Positions 34,255 through 43,935 of a DNA stretch of 64,000 bases are shown piece after piece; the stretch's first letter is position 1; the number at the start of each line of letters is the position of its first letter. Source of the DNA: Tautonia rosea (lineage in GTDB: Bacteria > Planctomycetota > Planctomycetia > Isosphaerales > Isosphaeraceae). The translations under genes were made by a program, and so were the position numbers. The notes beneath the pieces were generated by a model. It was not told where the DNA came from. It ran no database searches and was given only the letters and a program-made list of their open reading frames with translations. The stretch lies in assembly GCF_012958305.1 (NCBI RefSeq), contig NZ_JABBYO010000003.1, positions 248,001-312,000 of the forward strand, written 5' to 3'.

Positions 34255-35931
34255 ATGCCGCCTCAGTACATTTTCTCCATTGAACGTCTGTCGAAGAACC
34301 ACGGGAAGAAAGAGGTCCTGAAGGACATCACCTTGATGTTCTATCCCGGGGCGAAGATCGGCGTCCTCGGTCCGAATGGTGCAGGCAAGAGTACCTTGCT
34401 TCGCATCATGGCCGGCGAGGAAACCGAGTATCTCGGCGTGGCCCGGCCTGCTCCCGGCGCGACGATCGGCTACCTGTCCCAGGAACCGATGCTCAATCCC
34501 GACAAGGACGTGCTCGGCAACGTTGAGGAAGCCGTTGCTCCGCTTCGGGCCTTACTGAAGCGGTATGATGAAATCAACATGCGACTCGGTGAAGGGCCCG
34601 ATGCCGACGAGATGGACGCCCTGCTCAACGAACAGGCCGACGTGCAAGACGGCATCGAAGCCACCAACGGCTGGGAGCTGGACCGACGCCTCGAAATCGC
34701 CATGGACGCCATGCGACTTCCGCCGAGCGATGCCGACGTCTCAACCCTCTCGGGGGGCGAGCGCCGCCGCGTCGCACTCTGCAAGATCTTGCTCCAGCGA
34801 CCCGACATCCTCTTGCTCGACGAGCCCACGAACCACCTCGACGCCGACAGCGTGTTGTGGCTCGAACGGGCGTTACAGGAGTATCCGGGGATGGTCGTGG
34901 CCGTGACCCACGACCGCTACTTCCTCGACAACGTCGCGCAGTGGATTCTGGAACTCGACCGTGGCCGGGGCATCCCCTTCGAAGGGAATTACACCGGCTG
35001 GCTCGAACAGAAGCAGGCTCGGCTCGAAAAAGAGGAGAAGCAGGACCGCTCGCGCAGGAAGACGTTGGAACGCGAGCTGGAGTGGATCCGGATGTCTCCC
35101 CGAGCCCGGGTTTCCAAGAATCGTGCCCGCATTCAACGCTATGAGCAACTGGCCGCCGAGGAGGCCGAACGACGGGATGAGCCAGTCACGATCCAGATTC
35201 CTCCGGGGCCTCACCTGGGTGATCTCGTGGTCGAGGCCGAAGGGGTATCCAAAGCCTTCGGCGATCGCATCCTGTTCGAGAACCTGAATTTCCGGCTCCC
35301 CCCCGGTGGTATTGTCGGAGTGATCGGTCCCAACGGAGCGGGCAAGACGACCCTGTTCCGGATGATCGTTGGTCAGGAGAAACCCGACTCTGGGAGGCTC
35401 CGGGTCGGTGACACCGTCAAGCTCTCCTACGTCGACCAGAACCGCGATGCGTTGGACGCGGACAAGACGATCTTTCAGGAGATCAGCGGCGGACTCGACC
35501 AGATCGAGCTGGGCAAGCGCAAGGTGCCGTCTCGGGCGTATGTTTCCTGGTTCAACTTCCGGGGGCCGGATCAGGAAAAGAAGGTCGGCCGGCTTTCCGG
35601 TGGCGAACGAAATCGTGTTCACCTGGCGAAGCTATTGACCACGGGCGGCAACCTGTTGCTGCTCGACGAGCCGTCGAACGACCTGGATGTGGACACGTTG
35701 AGGGCCCTGGAAGACGCCTTGCTTGATTTCTCCGGCTGTGCCGTGGTCATCAGCCACGACCGCTGGTTCCTCGACCGGATCGCCACCCACATCCTCGCCT
35801 TCGAAGGGGAGAGCCAGGTGGTCTGGTGCGACGGAAATTATGAAACCTACCTCGATCAGCGTCGGGAACGGCTTGGCATCGAGGCCGACCAGCCCCACCG
35901 AATCAAGTACAAGAGTCTTGTCCGAGGCTGA
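34255..35931 (+). CDS. ettA: ABC-F ATPase, energy-dependent translational throttle protein
   Basis: The protein has 558 residues with two ABC domains. The first has [18 protein letters not shown] and [11 protein letters not shown]; the second has [24 protein letters not shown] and [11 protein letters not shown]. The charged inter-domain linker ([19 protein letters not shown]) and the arm inserted in the first domain are those of EttA, which binds the ribosomal E site and gates translation according to ATP level. Length and the [17 protein letters not shown] signature separate EttA from Uup and resistance-type ABC-F proteins. It is a single-gene unit with a weak ribosome binding site at the ATG. 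Confidence 0.95.
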   Translation: MPPQYIFSIERLSKNHGKKEVLKDITLMFYPGAKIGVLGPNGAGKSTLLRIMAGEETEYLGVARPAPGATIGYLSQEPMLNPDKDVLGNVEEAVAPLRALLKRYDEINMRLGEGPDADEMDALLNEQADVQDGIEATNGWELDRRLEIAMDAMRLPPSDADVSTLSGGERRRVALCKILLQRPDILLLDEPTNHLDADSVLWLERALQEYPGMVVAVTHDRYFLDNVAQWILELDRGRGIPFEGNYTGWLEQKQARLEKEEKQDRSRRKTLERELEWIRMSPRARVSKNRARIQRYEQLAAEEAERRDEPVTIQIPPGPHLGDLVVEAEGVSKAFGDRILFENLNFRLPPGGIVGVIGPNGAGKTTLFRMIVGQEKPDSGRLRVGDTVKLSYVDQNRDALDADKTIFQEISGGLDQIELGKRKVPSRAYVSWFNFRGPDQEKKVGRLSGGERNRVHLAKLLTTGGNLLLLDEPSNDLDVDTLRALEDALLDFSGCAVVISHDRWFLDRIATHILAFEGESQVVWCDGNYETYLDQRRERLGIEADQPHRIKYKSLVRG

Positions 35932-36136
35932 GTCAGCTTGTGATTGCCTTTGCAGACGGGAGACGCTGGCTCCTCGGGGTCTCTTGACTGAGCTCCGAGG
36001 CTCGTCGACCGGCTCAAGAAGGCCTACAACGCTCAGAGGGATTGGGGGCAGCTCAATCGTTGCCCCGTTTGGTTTCCGTTGAACGCCTCCGGAGAATTGC
36101 TCCGAAGCGCGTGGGAGCTTTGCCGAGACCGCCACT

Positions 36137-38758
36137 GTGATCGCTCGTCAGAACGCTCTTGAAGGGGCCGATGCGGGCCGGTCGTGCCTCGCGACCGGTC
36201 ATGCGATGGGATGGACTCCATCCCTGTTTCGCCGTCGGGTGGCCCTGAGCGGCTCCCAGATCGCGATCGAAGAGGGCTCGCGTTCACTAACCTATGCGGA
36301 GCTGGACGATCGAACCGATCAACTCGCCATTGCCCTGTCTCGTCTCGGGGTAGGCCGCGATGTGTTGGTGGGTCTGGCGTTGCCAAGATCGGTTGAGGCC
36401 ATCATCGCGATGCTCGCGGTTATGAAAGCGGGAGGTGCATTCCTCCCGATTGATCCCGATTACCCGACCGCTCGGCAAGCGTTCTTCCTGAAAGATGCCG
36501 ACGTTCCCCTCGTCGTGTCGTCCGCCGACATTGCACCCAACCTGCCCATTTCCGGGGCCAGCGTGGTAACTATTGATGAGTTGGAACGGGTTCGCGAATC
36601 GATCGTCCCGGAATTGCCTGTGGGACGTTCCCATGATCTTGCCTATGCGATTTACACTTCTGGATCAACCGGTCGCCCGAAGGCCGCGCTACTGACCCAT
36701 CAGGGAATCGGTCCCCTGTATGAAGCCCAGGCACCTGCCTTTGGCATCGGCGAAGGAACGCGTGTGCTGCAATTTGCGGCGCTCGGGTTTGATGCAATGA
36801 TCAGCGAGGTCTTCGTCACCCTGCTTGCAGGGGGAACGGTCTGCCTGGCCGAGGCCGAGAATCTCCTTCCGGGAGAGGCTCTGGCCCGGACACTCAGGGA
36901 GCGTCGAATTGCCGTGGTAACCTTGCCACCCACGGTCCTCGGCCTCTTGCCTCGGGAAATCTACCCTGATCTGCATACATTGATCGTCGCGGGTGAGGCC
37001 TGCTCTTCGGCCCTGGCATCGGAATGGTCGGTGGGACGTCGCTTGATCAATGCCTATGGCCCAACCGAAGCGACCGTGTGTGCAACGCTTTATCGCTGTC
37101 CGGAAGGTCCTCAACCGGCTCCTCCGATCGGGAAACCGCTAGCTCATGTCGAGACTCTGATCCTCGATGATCTCGGCCAACCGGTTGCCGATGGGGTTGA
37201 AGGAGAGTTGTACCTGGGTGGACCTGCTCTGGCCAAGGGCTATCTTCGACGTCCCGAACTGACGGCCGAACGGTTTCTCGTTCGTTCCGATGCGGATGGA
37301 ATTACGCGACGCTGGTACCGCACGGGTGATCGAGTTCGAAGGCAACCGGAAGGTCACTTTGAATTTCTTGGACGAATTGATGATCAGGTGAAGATTCGTG
37401 GTATTCGAATCGAGCCGTCCGAGGTTCGGGACGTTCTCGAACGCCACCCATCCGTGCGGGCTGCGGCGGTTTTGACCGAAGGGCAGGGGGCCGATCGCCG
37501 GCTCGCAGCCTTCGTCGTACCCGAGGATGAGGACCTGTTTTCGTTGGATGATGTTCGTGATTATTTACGAGCCAATGTTCCTATCCATCTGATCCCCGGT
37601 CGGCTGGATCTGGTTGATGATTTTCCAAAGACGGCTCATGGAAAGCTCGACCATCGTGCCTTGCTCAACGTGGGCATGAATGGCCCGAGGGTGTCGATTC
37701 CGAGACGCGTACGCAACCGACCCTCAGTGCCTCGGGATGCGATGGAATTCCTCGTGGCGAAGGTCTGGAACGACGTATTCGGTCGTGAAGTCAATATCAA
37801 CGCCGACTTTTTCGAGATGGGTGGTGATTCGCTCGCAGCGATGGATCTGCTGAGTCGGCTTCATCGACAGACCGGCGTGGCCCTCTCGATCGGAGCCATG
37901 ATGCGGCGGCCGACCATCGCAGGACTGGCAGCAGCCCTGTCTCGAGGTCGAGCATCGGACGAATGGTCCCCGCTGGTCCCGATCCAATCCGGTGGAAGCC
38001 GCCCACCCGTGTATTGTATTCATCCGGGTGGCGGGAACGTCCTCTGTTATGTTGAACTGGCTCGAGCACTCGGGCAAGACCAGCCGCTTTACGGACTCCA
38101 GGCTCCGGGGGTCGACGACGATCGACCGCCGTTGACCTCGGTCGAGGCGATGGCGGATGCCTACCTTCAGGCAATCAAACACGTCCGGCCCGAGGGATCG
38201 CTCCGGCTTTGCGGCTGGTCGTTCGGAGGAGTGGTCGCGTTCGAAATGGCGAGACGACTGGCGGAGGAGGGAAATCCACCCGACCGTCTACTCTTGATCG
38301 ATGCCGGTTTCCTGCACTCGTTTGCCATTCTCAGGGCCTTGATTCCGAGCGACACGCCGTTGTTTCAGTTCCTCGGAGCCAAGCGAGCCGGAATTTTCCC
38401 GGAGTTTCGACAGCATGCCGAAACATCGATGATTGTTCCTCCAGGGGCTTCAGAGCGCCAGATTCGACGGATTTTCGAGGTGTTCATGGCCAACGTCGAG
38501 GCGCTCTACTCCTATCGGCCCGAACCATATCGGGGAGGGCGGATTTCCCTGCTGATGGCGGAGGAACTCATTACGGATCGGCGGCGTGATCCACTCGACG
38601 AGTGGAGACGACTGACTGAGGATCTGGACATCGTCTCTGTTCCCGGCAACCATCTGACGATGATGCGGCAGCCTCATGTCCAAGCTTTGGCTCAAGCATT
38701 GGCTGATCGAATCGGCTTCCCATCACTCAAAATGTCTTTCGATCCTCGCAATCTTTGA
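36137..38758 (+). CDS. Single-module NRPS-like enzyme: adenylation - PCP - thioesterase
   Basis: The protein has 873 residues. The adenylation domain (about 28-500) has YTSGSTGRPKAALLTH, NAYGPTEATVC, YRTGDRVR, GRIDDQVKIRG and the A10 lysine in TAHGKLDHR. The peptidyl carrier domain has Ser565 in FEMGGDSLAAMD. The thioesterase (about 625-870) has Ser695 in GWSFGG and His839 in GNHLTMM. There is no condensation domain. Hand alignment to the GrsA anchors gives specificity residues D-A-S-T-I-A-A-V-C-K, close to Tyr/Phe codes and with the Asp that binds an alpha-amino group. A methyltransferase follows after 16 bp. The GTG start at 36137 is uncertain; ATG 36206 is the alternative. Confidence 0.9.
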   Translation: MIARQNALEGADAGRSCLATGHAMGWTPSLFRRRVALSGSQIAIEEGSRSLTYAELDDRTDQLAIALSRLGVGRDVLVGLALPRSVEAIIAMLAVMKAGGAFLPIDPDYPTARQAFFLKDADVPLVVSSADIAPNLPISGASVVTIDELERVRESIVPELPVGRSHDLAYAIYTSGSTGRPKAALLTHQGIGPLYEAQAPAFGIGEGTRVLQFAALGFDAMISEVFVTLLAGGTVCLAEAENLLPGEALARTLRERRIAVVTLPPTVLGLLPREIYPDLHTLIVAGEACSSALASEWSVGRRLINAYGPTEATVCATLYRCPEGPQPAPPIGKPLAHVETLILDDLGQPVADGVEGELYLGGPALAKGYLRRPELTAERFLVRSDADGITRRWYRTGDRVRRQPEGHFEFLGRIDDQVKIRGIRIEPSEVRDVLERHPSVRAAAVLTEGQGADRRLAAFVVPEDEDLFSLDDVRDYLRANVPIHLIPGRLDLVDDFPKTAHGKLDHRALLNVGMNGPRVSIPRRVRNRPSVPRDAMEFLVAKVWNDVFGREVNINADFFEMGGDSLAAMDLLSRLHRQTGVALSIGAMMRRPTIAGLAAALSRGRASDEWSPLVPIQSGGSRPPVYCIHPGGGNVLCYVELARALGQDQPLYGLQAPGVDDDRPPLTSVEAMADAYLQAIKHVRPEGSLRLCGWSFGGVVAFEMARRLAEEGNPPDRLLLIDAGFLHSFAILRALIPSDTPLFQFLGAKRAGIFPEFRQHAETSMIVPPGASERQIRRIFEVFMANVEALYSYRPEPYRGGRISLLMAEELITDRRRDPLDEWRRLTEDLDIVSVPGNHLTMMRQPHVQALAQALADRIGFPSLKMSFDPRNL

Positions 38759-38774
38759 TCAGGACCAACCCTGA

Positions 38775-39497
38775 ATGTGCCCCTCGGCTCCCGATGTCCC
38801 CTCAGGTGGGTTTGATCGCACTGCCTGGTTTTATGAGCCGCTGGCGCGGTTGTATTCGCTTGGTCAGATCGAGGCGGCCAAGGCATCGCAATTGTCGTTT
38901 CTGAACAGCGGTGATCGGGTCCTTTATGTCGGAGTCGGGGCAGGGGAAGACGCTGTGCGCGCGGCGTCTCGGGGTGTTGAACTGACCTGTATCGACCTAT
39001 CAGATCAAATGTTGCGCCGTACTCGATCGAAAATCGAGCGTGCCGGTCGGTCCGCTGAATTGATTCGCGGGGATGTGTTCGAACATGACAGAAAGGGATA
39101 CTATGATGTTGTCGCTGCGAATTTTTTCCTGAATTGCTTTGAACGCGGACCGATGCGACGTATGCTTCGCCACCTTGCCAGTCTGGTCCGGCCAGGGGGA
39201 AGGCTCTTGATTGCCGATGTCGCGGTCCCCTCCGGACCGTTCATTCATCGTGCGATTCACCGGGTGTACAACGGGGTCGGTATCGCGCTGTACTGGGCGA
39301 TGGGATTGGTGCCACTTCATCCGATCTATGACTACCGTCGATACTTCGATGAGGCAGGGTTGCGTTGCCGATCCGTACAGGACTTCCGTGTCCTTTCGTT
39401 CGGACCGGTCAGTTTTCAGGCAATCGAGGCGGAACGGATCGAGCAAGCCACCCAGCCGCAGTGCTCCTATTTCGAGAAACAGTCATCGACTGACTAA
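38775..39497 (+). CDS. Class I SAM-dependent methyltransferase
   Basis: The protein has 240 residues. Motif I is VLYVGVGAGEDAV (about residues 50-62); the following acidic strand is LTCIDLSDQML, motif II-like is YDVVAANFFLNCF and motif III-like is LVRPGGRLLIADV. The fold matches UbiE-like/methyltransf_25 enzymes. It starts 16 bp after the A-PCP-TE gene, so the two are almost surely co-transcribed, and the likely substrate is the product of that enzyme or its amino-acid precursor. There is no signal peptide. Confidence 0.88.
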   Translation: MCPSAPDVPSGGFDRTAWFYEPLARLYSLGQIEAAKASQLSFLNSGDRVLYVGVGAGEDAVRAASRGVELTCIDLSDQMLRRTRSKIERAGRSAELIRGDVFEHDRKGYYDVVAANFFLNCFERGPMRRMLRHLASLVRPGGRLLIADVAVPSGPFIHRAIHRVYNGVGIALYWAMGLVPLHPIYDYRRYFDEAGLRCRSVQDFRVLSFGPVSFQAIEAERIEQATQPQCSYFEKQSSTD

Positions 39498-39506
39498 GTC
39501 AAATGT

Positions 39507-40508
39507 TCAATTGTCGTTGACAGTAATCACAACCTTCCCCACAAGGGTGCCCGCACCCCCGACGGTGTTGTCTTCAAGGAATTGCTGGGCCTCGGCGGCC
39601 TGGTCGAGGGGAAACGTGCGTCCGACGATGGGCCGCAAGCGGTCCTGCGTGATCCAACGGATCATGTCCTCGGCACAGGTCAGCTGATCGTCGGGTTCAT
39701 AATTGAACATAGCGAAACCAAGAATTGAACAATTGCGCGGATAAAAGGAGCCCAGGGGGAAACATGGCGTGGCGTCTCGACCGGCCATTAGGATGGCTCG
39801 CCCTCGCTTGCGCAGCAAGGGGACGATCGTCATCAGGTCCGGTTCTCGCTGGGTTTCGTACCAAACGTCAATGCCTTCCTCAGACCACTCGCGAAGGCGG
39901 GCGGGGACATCGTCCGTCTTGTAGTTGAGGACGAGGTCCGCGCCGAGTGATTGGCAGAGTTCGAGCGTGGGCTCATGGCCGGCCGTCGTTGCGACGCGAG
40001 CACCGGTTGCCTTGGCCATCTGGATGACCATGGAACCAACTCCTCCGCCACCTCCCGAAACATAAACGGTTTCGTGAGGTTTCAGGTGTCCTCGTTCGAA
40101 CAGGCCGAGGTGAGCGGTGATTCCGACCAGCGCGATCGAGGCCGCCTCGATGTCAGAGAGTCTAGGAGGTGTCGAATAGAGCCATCGTTCGTTCGTGCAG
40201 ATGTACTCTGCAGCGGACCCTTGACGGCCGAGAATCCCCTGGTTCGAACCCCAGACACGATCCCCCGGACGAAAGCGAGTGACCTCAGGGCCGACCGCCT
40301 CGACGGTGCCGGCGACATCGGTACCGACCACATAAGGAAAGCTCATTGGCATGGCAACACGACCCGATCGGAGATACAGATCAATCGGGTTGATGGCCGC
40401 GGCGCCGACTCGGACAAGCACTTCGCCAGGTCCCGGCTTGGGGGTGGGAACCTCTCCGACTCGGATCGATGAGGCGTCGCCGTGCGACTCGATGTAGGCG
40501 GCTCGCAT
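39507..40508 (-). CDS. MDR family NADPH:quinone oxidoreductase-like
   Basis: The protein has 333 residues. It is a medium-chain dehydrogenase/reductase of the quinone-oxidoreductase type: MRAAYIESHGDASSIRVGE start, PKPGPGEVLVRVGAAAINPID, VVGTDVAGTVEAVG, and the cofactor loop VYVSGGGGGVGSMVIQMAKATGA. The catalytic-zinc ligands of alcohol dehydrogenases are not evident. ATG 40508 is the family start; upstream in-frame sequence is unconserved. It converges on the methyltransferase gene with 9 bp between stops. A small Rieske gene lies upstream on the same strand, which may be an electron donor. Confidence 0.88.
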   Translation of the reverse strand: MRAAYIESHGDASSIRVGEVPTPKPGPGEVLVRVGAAAINPIDLYLRSGRVAMPMSFPYVVGTDVAGTVEAVGPEVTRFRPGDRVWGSNQGILGRQGSAAEYICTNERWLYSTPPRLSDIEAASIALVGITAHLGLFERGHLKPHETVYVSGGGGGVGSMVIQMAKATGARVATTAGHEPTLELCQSLGADLVLNYKTDDVPARLREWSEEGIDVWYETQREPDLMTIVPLLRKRGRAILMAGRDATPCFPLGSFYPRNCSILGFAMFNYEPDDQLTCAEDMIRWITQDRLRPIVGRTFPLDQAAEAQQFLEDNTVGGAGTLVGKVVITVNDN

Positions 40509-40634
40509 GGGAGCGGCTCCGTGGCTTGGATGGGCATGGCTCCACCATTCGGGTGATCGTGGCGTCCCTGGAACCCGCTGTCTCGGCAGGGCCAGAACAT
40601 CACCACCGACGGGGCCATTGCTCAAATCAGAGGT

Positions 40635-40955
40635 TCAGTCGATATTGACCTGAATTTCATCTCCGACGACCCGAACCGGGAAGGTCGGGACTCGGGATCG
40701 AGAGCCTTCGAGGTGCCGGCCATCTTGAAGGTCGAATCGCCAGCCGTGCCAGGTGCAAGTCACCGATTTTTCGTAGACGATCCCGTCACTCAACGGGGCT
40801 CCCTGGTGAGGACAATAATCTTCAATCGCGAAATACTGACCACCGTCAAGGAACACGGCAACCATGACTCCATCCACGTCGAAAGCTCGCCCTTGGCCTT
40901 CGGGGATTTCTCCAACTTTCGCGACCGTATGAAACTGCTCAGCGTCGGTCGACAC
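40635..40955 (-). CDS. Small Rieske [2Fe-2S] ferredoxin
   Basis: The protein has 106 residues, a single Rieske domain. Cluster ligands are in DYCPHQGAPLSDG (C-x-H) and CTWHGWRFDLQDG (C-x2-H). This is the NirD/ferredoxin-type stand-alone Rieske protein that shuttles electrons to oxygenases or reductases. The GTG start at 40955 is supported by GGAGG six bases upstream. It is followed by the MDR oxidoreductase after about 125 bp on the same strand. Confidence 0.92.
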   Translation of the reverse strand: MSTDAEQFHTVAKVGEIPEGQGRAFDVDGVMVAVFLDGGQYFAIEDYCPHQGAPLSDGIVYEKSVTCTWHGWRFDLQDGRHLEGSRSRVPTFPVRVVGDEIQVNID

Positions 40956-41372
40956 CAGATGCCTCCAGGTCCGGACAGGTTACACGATGGATTCCGTCCA
41001 ATGGTGATTTGCGACGGAGCCGCCCCGCTCGAGCGACCATTTCACCATCATAGCGGTCGGGTCGGCCGCCGGGAAACCCTTGGCCCCTCTGGGCGATTCG
41101 GAGAAGCGTAAGTCAGGCAGGCGCGCCTGATGTGCCTGGATGGATGTTGAATGTGGGCCGACACCACCAGGTCGAGGGCACGCCTCGGTGAGAAGAAGCA
41201 TGCGGAGGGAGAGAAATCACGCGCGGTGGAGCGAACTGCATTCTCGAGAGGGATGCTTGAGATCCGCCAACAACCGGGACGCGTCCCTGTGTCCCGGTCG
41301 GCCACGACGCGAGAGCCAGAAGACTCTCGATCGCGGTTGTCTCAAGGCTTGACCTTCACGACGCCGTGAGGC
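40956..41372. other. Intergenic region without a convincing gene
   Basis: These 417 bp lie between the Rieske gene and the end of the CAP-domain gene, both on the minus strand. Only weak structure is visible, such as a 7-bp CCGGGAC/GTCCCGG hairpin at about 41275-41305. Short open frames on either strand have no domain character. Confidence 0.45.
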
Positions 41373-42152
41373 TCAGTAGGCGTTGAAGGTCCAGTAGGCC
41401 CCCATGCCCGCAATGCCGATGACCCGGATTGACGGATCGAGTAGGGCGGCGGCGTGAGCAGGAGAGGCGAGCCACTGGGCGCCGATGCTGGCGGCCGATC
41501 CCATGGCACTGTTTTGTCGACGCGCGGGACCCATGACATGGTGCCCCAGGCCGCGACTGTTCTGCTGAGCGTTGTTCATGTTGGCCCAGGCCGACAAGTT
41601 TTCGTCGTATGCCACAGGGGCAAGACCGTACTGGCTTCGGATGCCGTTCAGCCAGGCGGTGAAGCCGTGTGGATCACCCTGCGAAGCGGCTGGAGCGGCG
41701 GCCGGCTGGGGGGCGGCAGCAGCGGTCGGCTGAGCGGGCTGCTGACCGGTCCAGTAAGTCACGGCGGCGTTGACCGTGTTCTGCACGGTCTGATAGCCCG
41801 CTACCGGAGCCGGGGTGGGGTAGTAGTAATAGTATTGCGGGGCGTAGGTGGTCTGGGGAGGTTGGACCTGATATGTCTGGGTGGGTTGCATCTGGACCGG
41901 TTGCTGGGCGAGTTTGACCCCATCGTCAAGGACACGTCGCAGGGCGGAGTCGTCCTGCTCCAACTCGCTCAGGATGGCATCGTCGGAAAGGAGGGTCGGA
42001 TCGTCAGGAAACACCCCTCGAACCAAGGTGGTCAGCAGGCTCCAGACCGGGTCGGCCGAGGCCTCGGAAGATCGAGGAGCAACACCCGTGATGGCCAGAG
42101 CCAGACCAATCACGGCGAACGTTCGGACAGGGACGCGGTTGATAACAATCAT
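41373..42152 (-). CDS. Exported CAP/SCP domain protein
   Basis: The protein has 259 residues. A signal peptide (VRTFAVIGLALAITGVAPRSSEA) is followed by a helical region, a low-complexity linker rich in Gln, Pro, Tyr and Ala (QPPQTTYAPQYYYYYP, then PTAAAAPQPAAAPAAS), and a C-terminal CAP domain of about 100 residues: FTAWLNGIRSQYGLAPVAYD, LSAWANMNNAQQNSRGLGHH and GAQWLASPAHAAALLDPSI. The His of the GLGHH segment and the SPAHAAALL strand are the usual CAP cavity residues. The role is extracellular; no enzymatic activity can be claimed. Confidence 0.8.
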   Translation of the reverse strand: MIVINRVPVRTFAVIGLALAITGVAPRSSEASADPVWSLLTTLVRGVFPDDPTLLSDDAILSELEQDDSALRRVLDDGVKLAQQPVQMQPTQTYQVQPPQTTYAPQYYYYYPTPAPVAGYQTVQNTVNAAVTYWTGQQPAQPTAAAAPQPAAAPAASQGDPHGFTAWLNGIRSQYGLAPVAYDENLSAWANMNNAQQNSRGLGHHVMGPARRQNSAMGSAASIGAQWLASPAHAAALLDPSIRVIGIAGMGAYWTFNAY

Positions 42153-42546
42153 CGTGTGGTAGTTCTCTCGGGTCTCCGTACTTCGCCGTGGCGGCGGGAC
42201 AATCCCTGGTACTCACGTTGGACATTGAGGCGGGTTGGTTGTTCGGTCGAAACCCGCCACTTCGCCACGACGATCCGAAAAGGATGACGATCCGCTCCCC
42301 CTTGTTGCAAGAGGAATTACCCCCATTCGAGAGAATTCGCTTATTTTAGTAACTTCAAATTGTCCGGCAGAACTGAGCGTGATTGGCACTAAGATCATTT
42401 TATGTTCAAAAGTTCGTCTATAAGTTCTCAGAACTAAGAAACTTTGAAGATGTTTTTTTGTTATTATTTGAAGCGTCCTCTTGCCGGTTTGAGGAGGCCG
42501 GCAAGAGGACGAACTGACGTAGGAGCTCAGCAGGAACGCTCACGCA
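42153..42546. other. AT-rich intergenic region
   Basis: The region is upstream of the CAP gene (minus) and downstream of the Gfo/Idh/MocA gene (minus). Bases 42330-42475 are strikingly AT-rich for this genome (TTTTAGTAACTTCAAATTG, ATGTTTTTTTGTTATTATTTG). It likely carries the CAP promoter on the minus strand and the transcript end of the neighbouring gene at 42474-42511. No gene is visible. Confidence 0.5.
42474..42511. terminator. Perfect 14-bp hairpin
   Basis: CGTCCTCTTGCCGG (42474-42487) is perfectly complementary to 42498-42511 across a 10-base loop, 36 bp after the stop of the minus-strand oxidoreductase at 42547. On the minus strand it is followed by AT-rich sequence, including an A-rich run but no immediate T-tract. 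It is the most probable terminator of that gene. Confidence 0.65.
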
Positions 42547-43935
42547 TCACGAACGAGTCACTTCCCATCCGCGCCGATATTCGGTCTGGATAAGCTGATT
42601 GGCTTCGGGGTAGTTCGTGACCTTCAAGCCCGGCCCGTCCCATTCCAGGCGCTTGCCGGTACGGATGGCAACATTGCCGAGGAGGAAGGCCTCGGTGAGC
42701 AGGCTGGCCTCGTCGAAGTTCGAGTAGGCGATCTCGGGCTTGCCGGCCTTGATGGCCTCGACCCACTCGTTCTTCATCCCCTGGTCGCCCCGGTTGTTGC
42801 TGGGCAGCCGTTCGGGGGTTTCGAGGTTCTTGCCTTCGGCGAGGGCCTCGGGGTGCAGCCGGTAGCGGGCGCCATAGTCGTTCGGCGAGTAGAGAATGCC
42901 CTTCTCACCCACGAGGATCGAGCCGCTGCCGGGCAGTTTTTCATCTCCCGAGAGGATCTTCGATTGCAGCTCCTTCGGGGGCAGAACGAGTTCGCCGTCC
43001 AGTCGGCCTTCATACCAGGTGAGGGTCACGGGGGGCATGTCGCCTCGGGCAGGGAACTCAATGGTCACGCGAGCCCAGCCGGGGAACGTCTCGTCATTCA
43101 GTTCGTCGTTCTCGGCCGATACAGCGACCGGGTGGCCCAGCTTCAGGGCTCGGAAGGCCATGTTGGCGGTGTGGCAGGCCATATCGCCAATGGCTCCGGT
43201 GCCGTAGTCCCACCAGCCTCGCCAGTTGAAGGGGTGGTAGACCTTCTCCACAAACGGACGCAGGGGAGCGCCGCCGATGAACTGGTCCCAGTGAATTCCC
43301 TCTGGCCAGACGTCGGCTCGATCGGGGCGGGCGGTGATGGTCGGGGCCTGGGGCCAGACCGGCCGGTTGGTCCAGACATGCACTTCCGTCACGGGGCCGA
43401 TGATGCCGTCCTGGATCACCTCGACGGCGCGTCGAAGCCCGTCCTCGGCCGACCCCTGGTTGCCCATCTGGGTGCAGACGCCGTACTTGCGGGCCTCTTC
43501 CTTCAAGACGCGAGACTCGAAGACCGTCTGCGTCAGGGGTTTCTGGCAGTAGACGTGCTTGCCCATGCGGATGGCCATGACCGACGGCAGGGCGTGGGTG
43601 TGGTCAGGAGTGCTGACGGTGACGGCGTCAATCTCCTTTTCCATTGTTTCGAGCAGCGCTCGGAAGTCATAGAAGACCTTGGCCGAGGGCCACTTGGCGA
43701 TCTTTGGGGCCAGGTGCCCCTCGTCGATGTCGCAGAGGGCGACGATCTCGCCGAGGTTGCCGGCCTGGTCGATGTCGCTGCTTCCTTTGCCTCCGACGCC
43801 GATGCCGGCGAAGCGAAGCGTCTCGTTCGGCTTGCGGCCCATGCGGGCAGCCGAGTAGGCCGGGGCCGAGTAGAAGTAGCCGAGGGTTGCAGCCCCGGCA
43901 CCCAGGAAGCCGCGACGATTGATGTTCGTTCTCAT
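42547..43935 (-). CDS. Tat-exported Gfo/Idh/MocA oxidoreductase
   Basis: The protein has 462 residues. The N-terminus has a twin-arginine signal (NRRGFLGAGAATLGYFYSAP). The Rossmann loop is FAGIGVGGKGSSD, and the family EKP motif is present as GKHVYCQKPLTQT with the catalytic Lys. A C-terminal domain contains NWRGWWDYGTGAIGDMACH, the substrate and dimer region typical of planctomycete secreted members. ATG 43935 places the twin-Arg motif correctly. It is divergent from the exported methyltransferase gene. It is probably a periplasmic sugar or sugar-acid oxidoreductase; the substrate is unknown. Confidence 0.9.
   Translation of the reverse strand: MRTNINRRGFLGAGAATLGYFYSAPAYSAARMGRKPNETLRFAGIGVGGKGSSDIDQAGNLGEIVALCDIDEGHLAPKIAKWPSAKVFYDFRALLETMEKEIDAVTVSTPDHTHALPSVMAIRMGKHVYCQKPLTQTVFESRVLKEEARKYGVCTQMGNQGSAEDGLRRAVEVIQDGIIGPVTEVHVWTNRPVWPQAPTITARPDRADVWPEGIHWDQFIGGAPLRPFVEKVYHPFNWRGWWDYGTGAIGDMACHTANMAFRALKLGHPVAVSAENDELNDETFPGWARVTIEFPARGDMPPVTLTWYEGRLDGELVLPPKELQSKILSGDEKLPGSGSILVGEKGILYSPNDYGARYRLHPEALAEGKNLETPERLPSNNRGDQGMKNEWVEAIKAGKPEIAYSNFDEASLLTEAFLLGNVAIRTGKRLEWDGPGLKVTNYPEANQLIQTEYRRGWEVTRS

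Noticed and set aside
33983-34321. Small gene overlapping the ettA start
   Set aside because: Arg-rich sequence without structure, and it would run into ettA in another frame.
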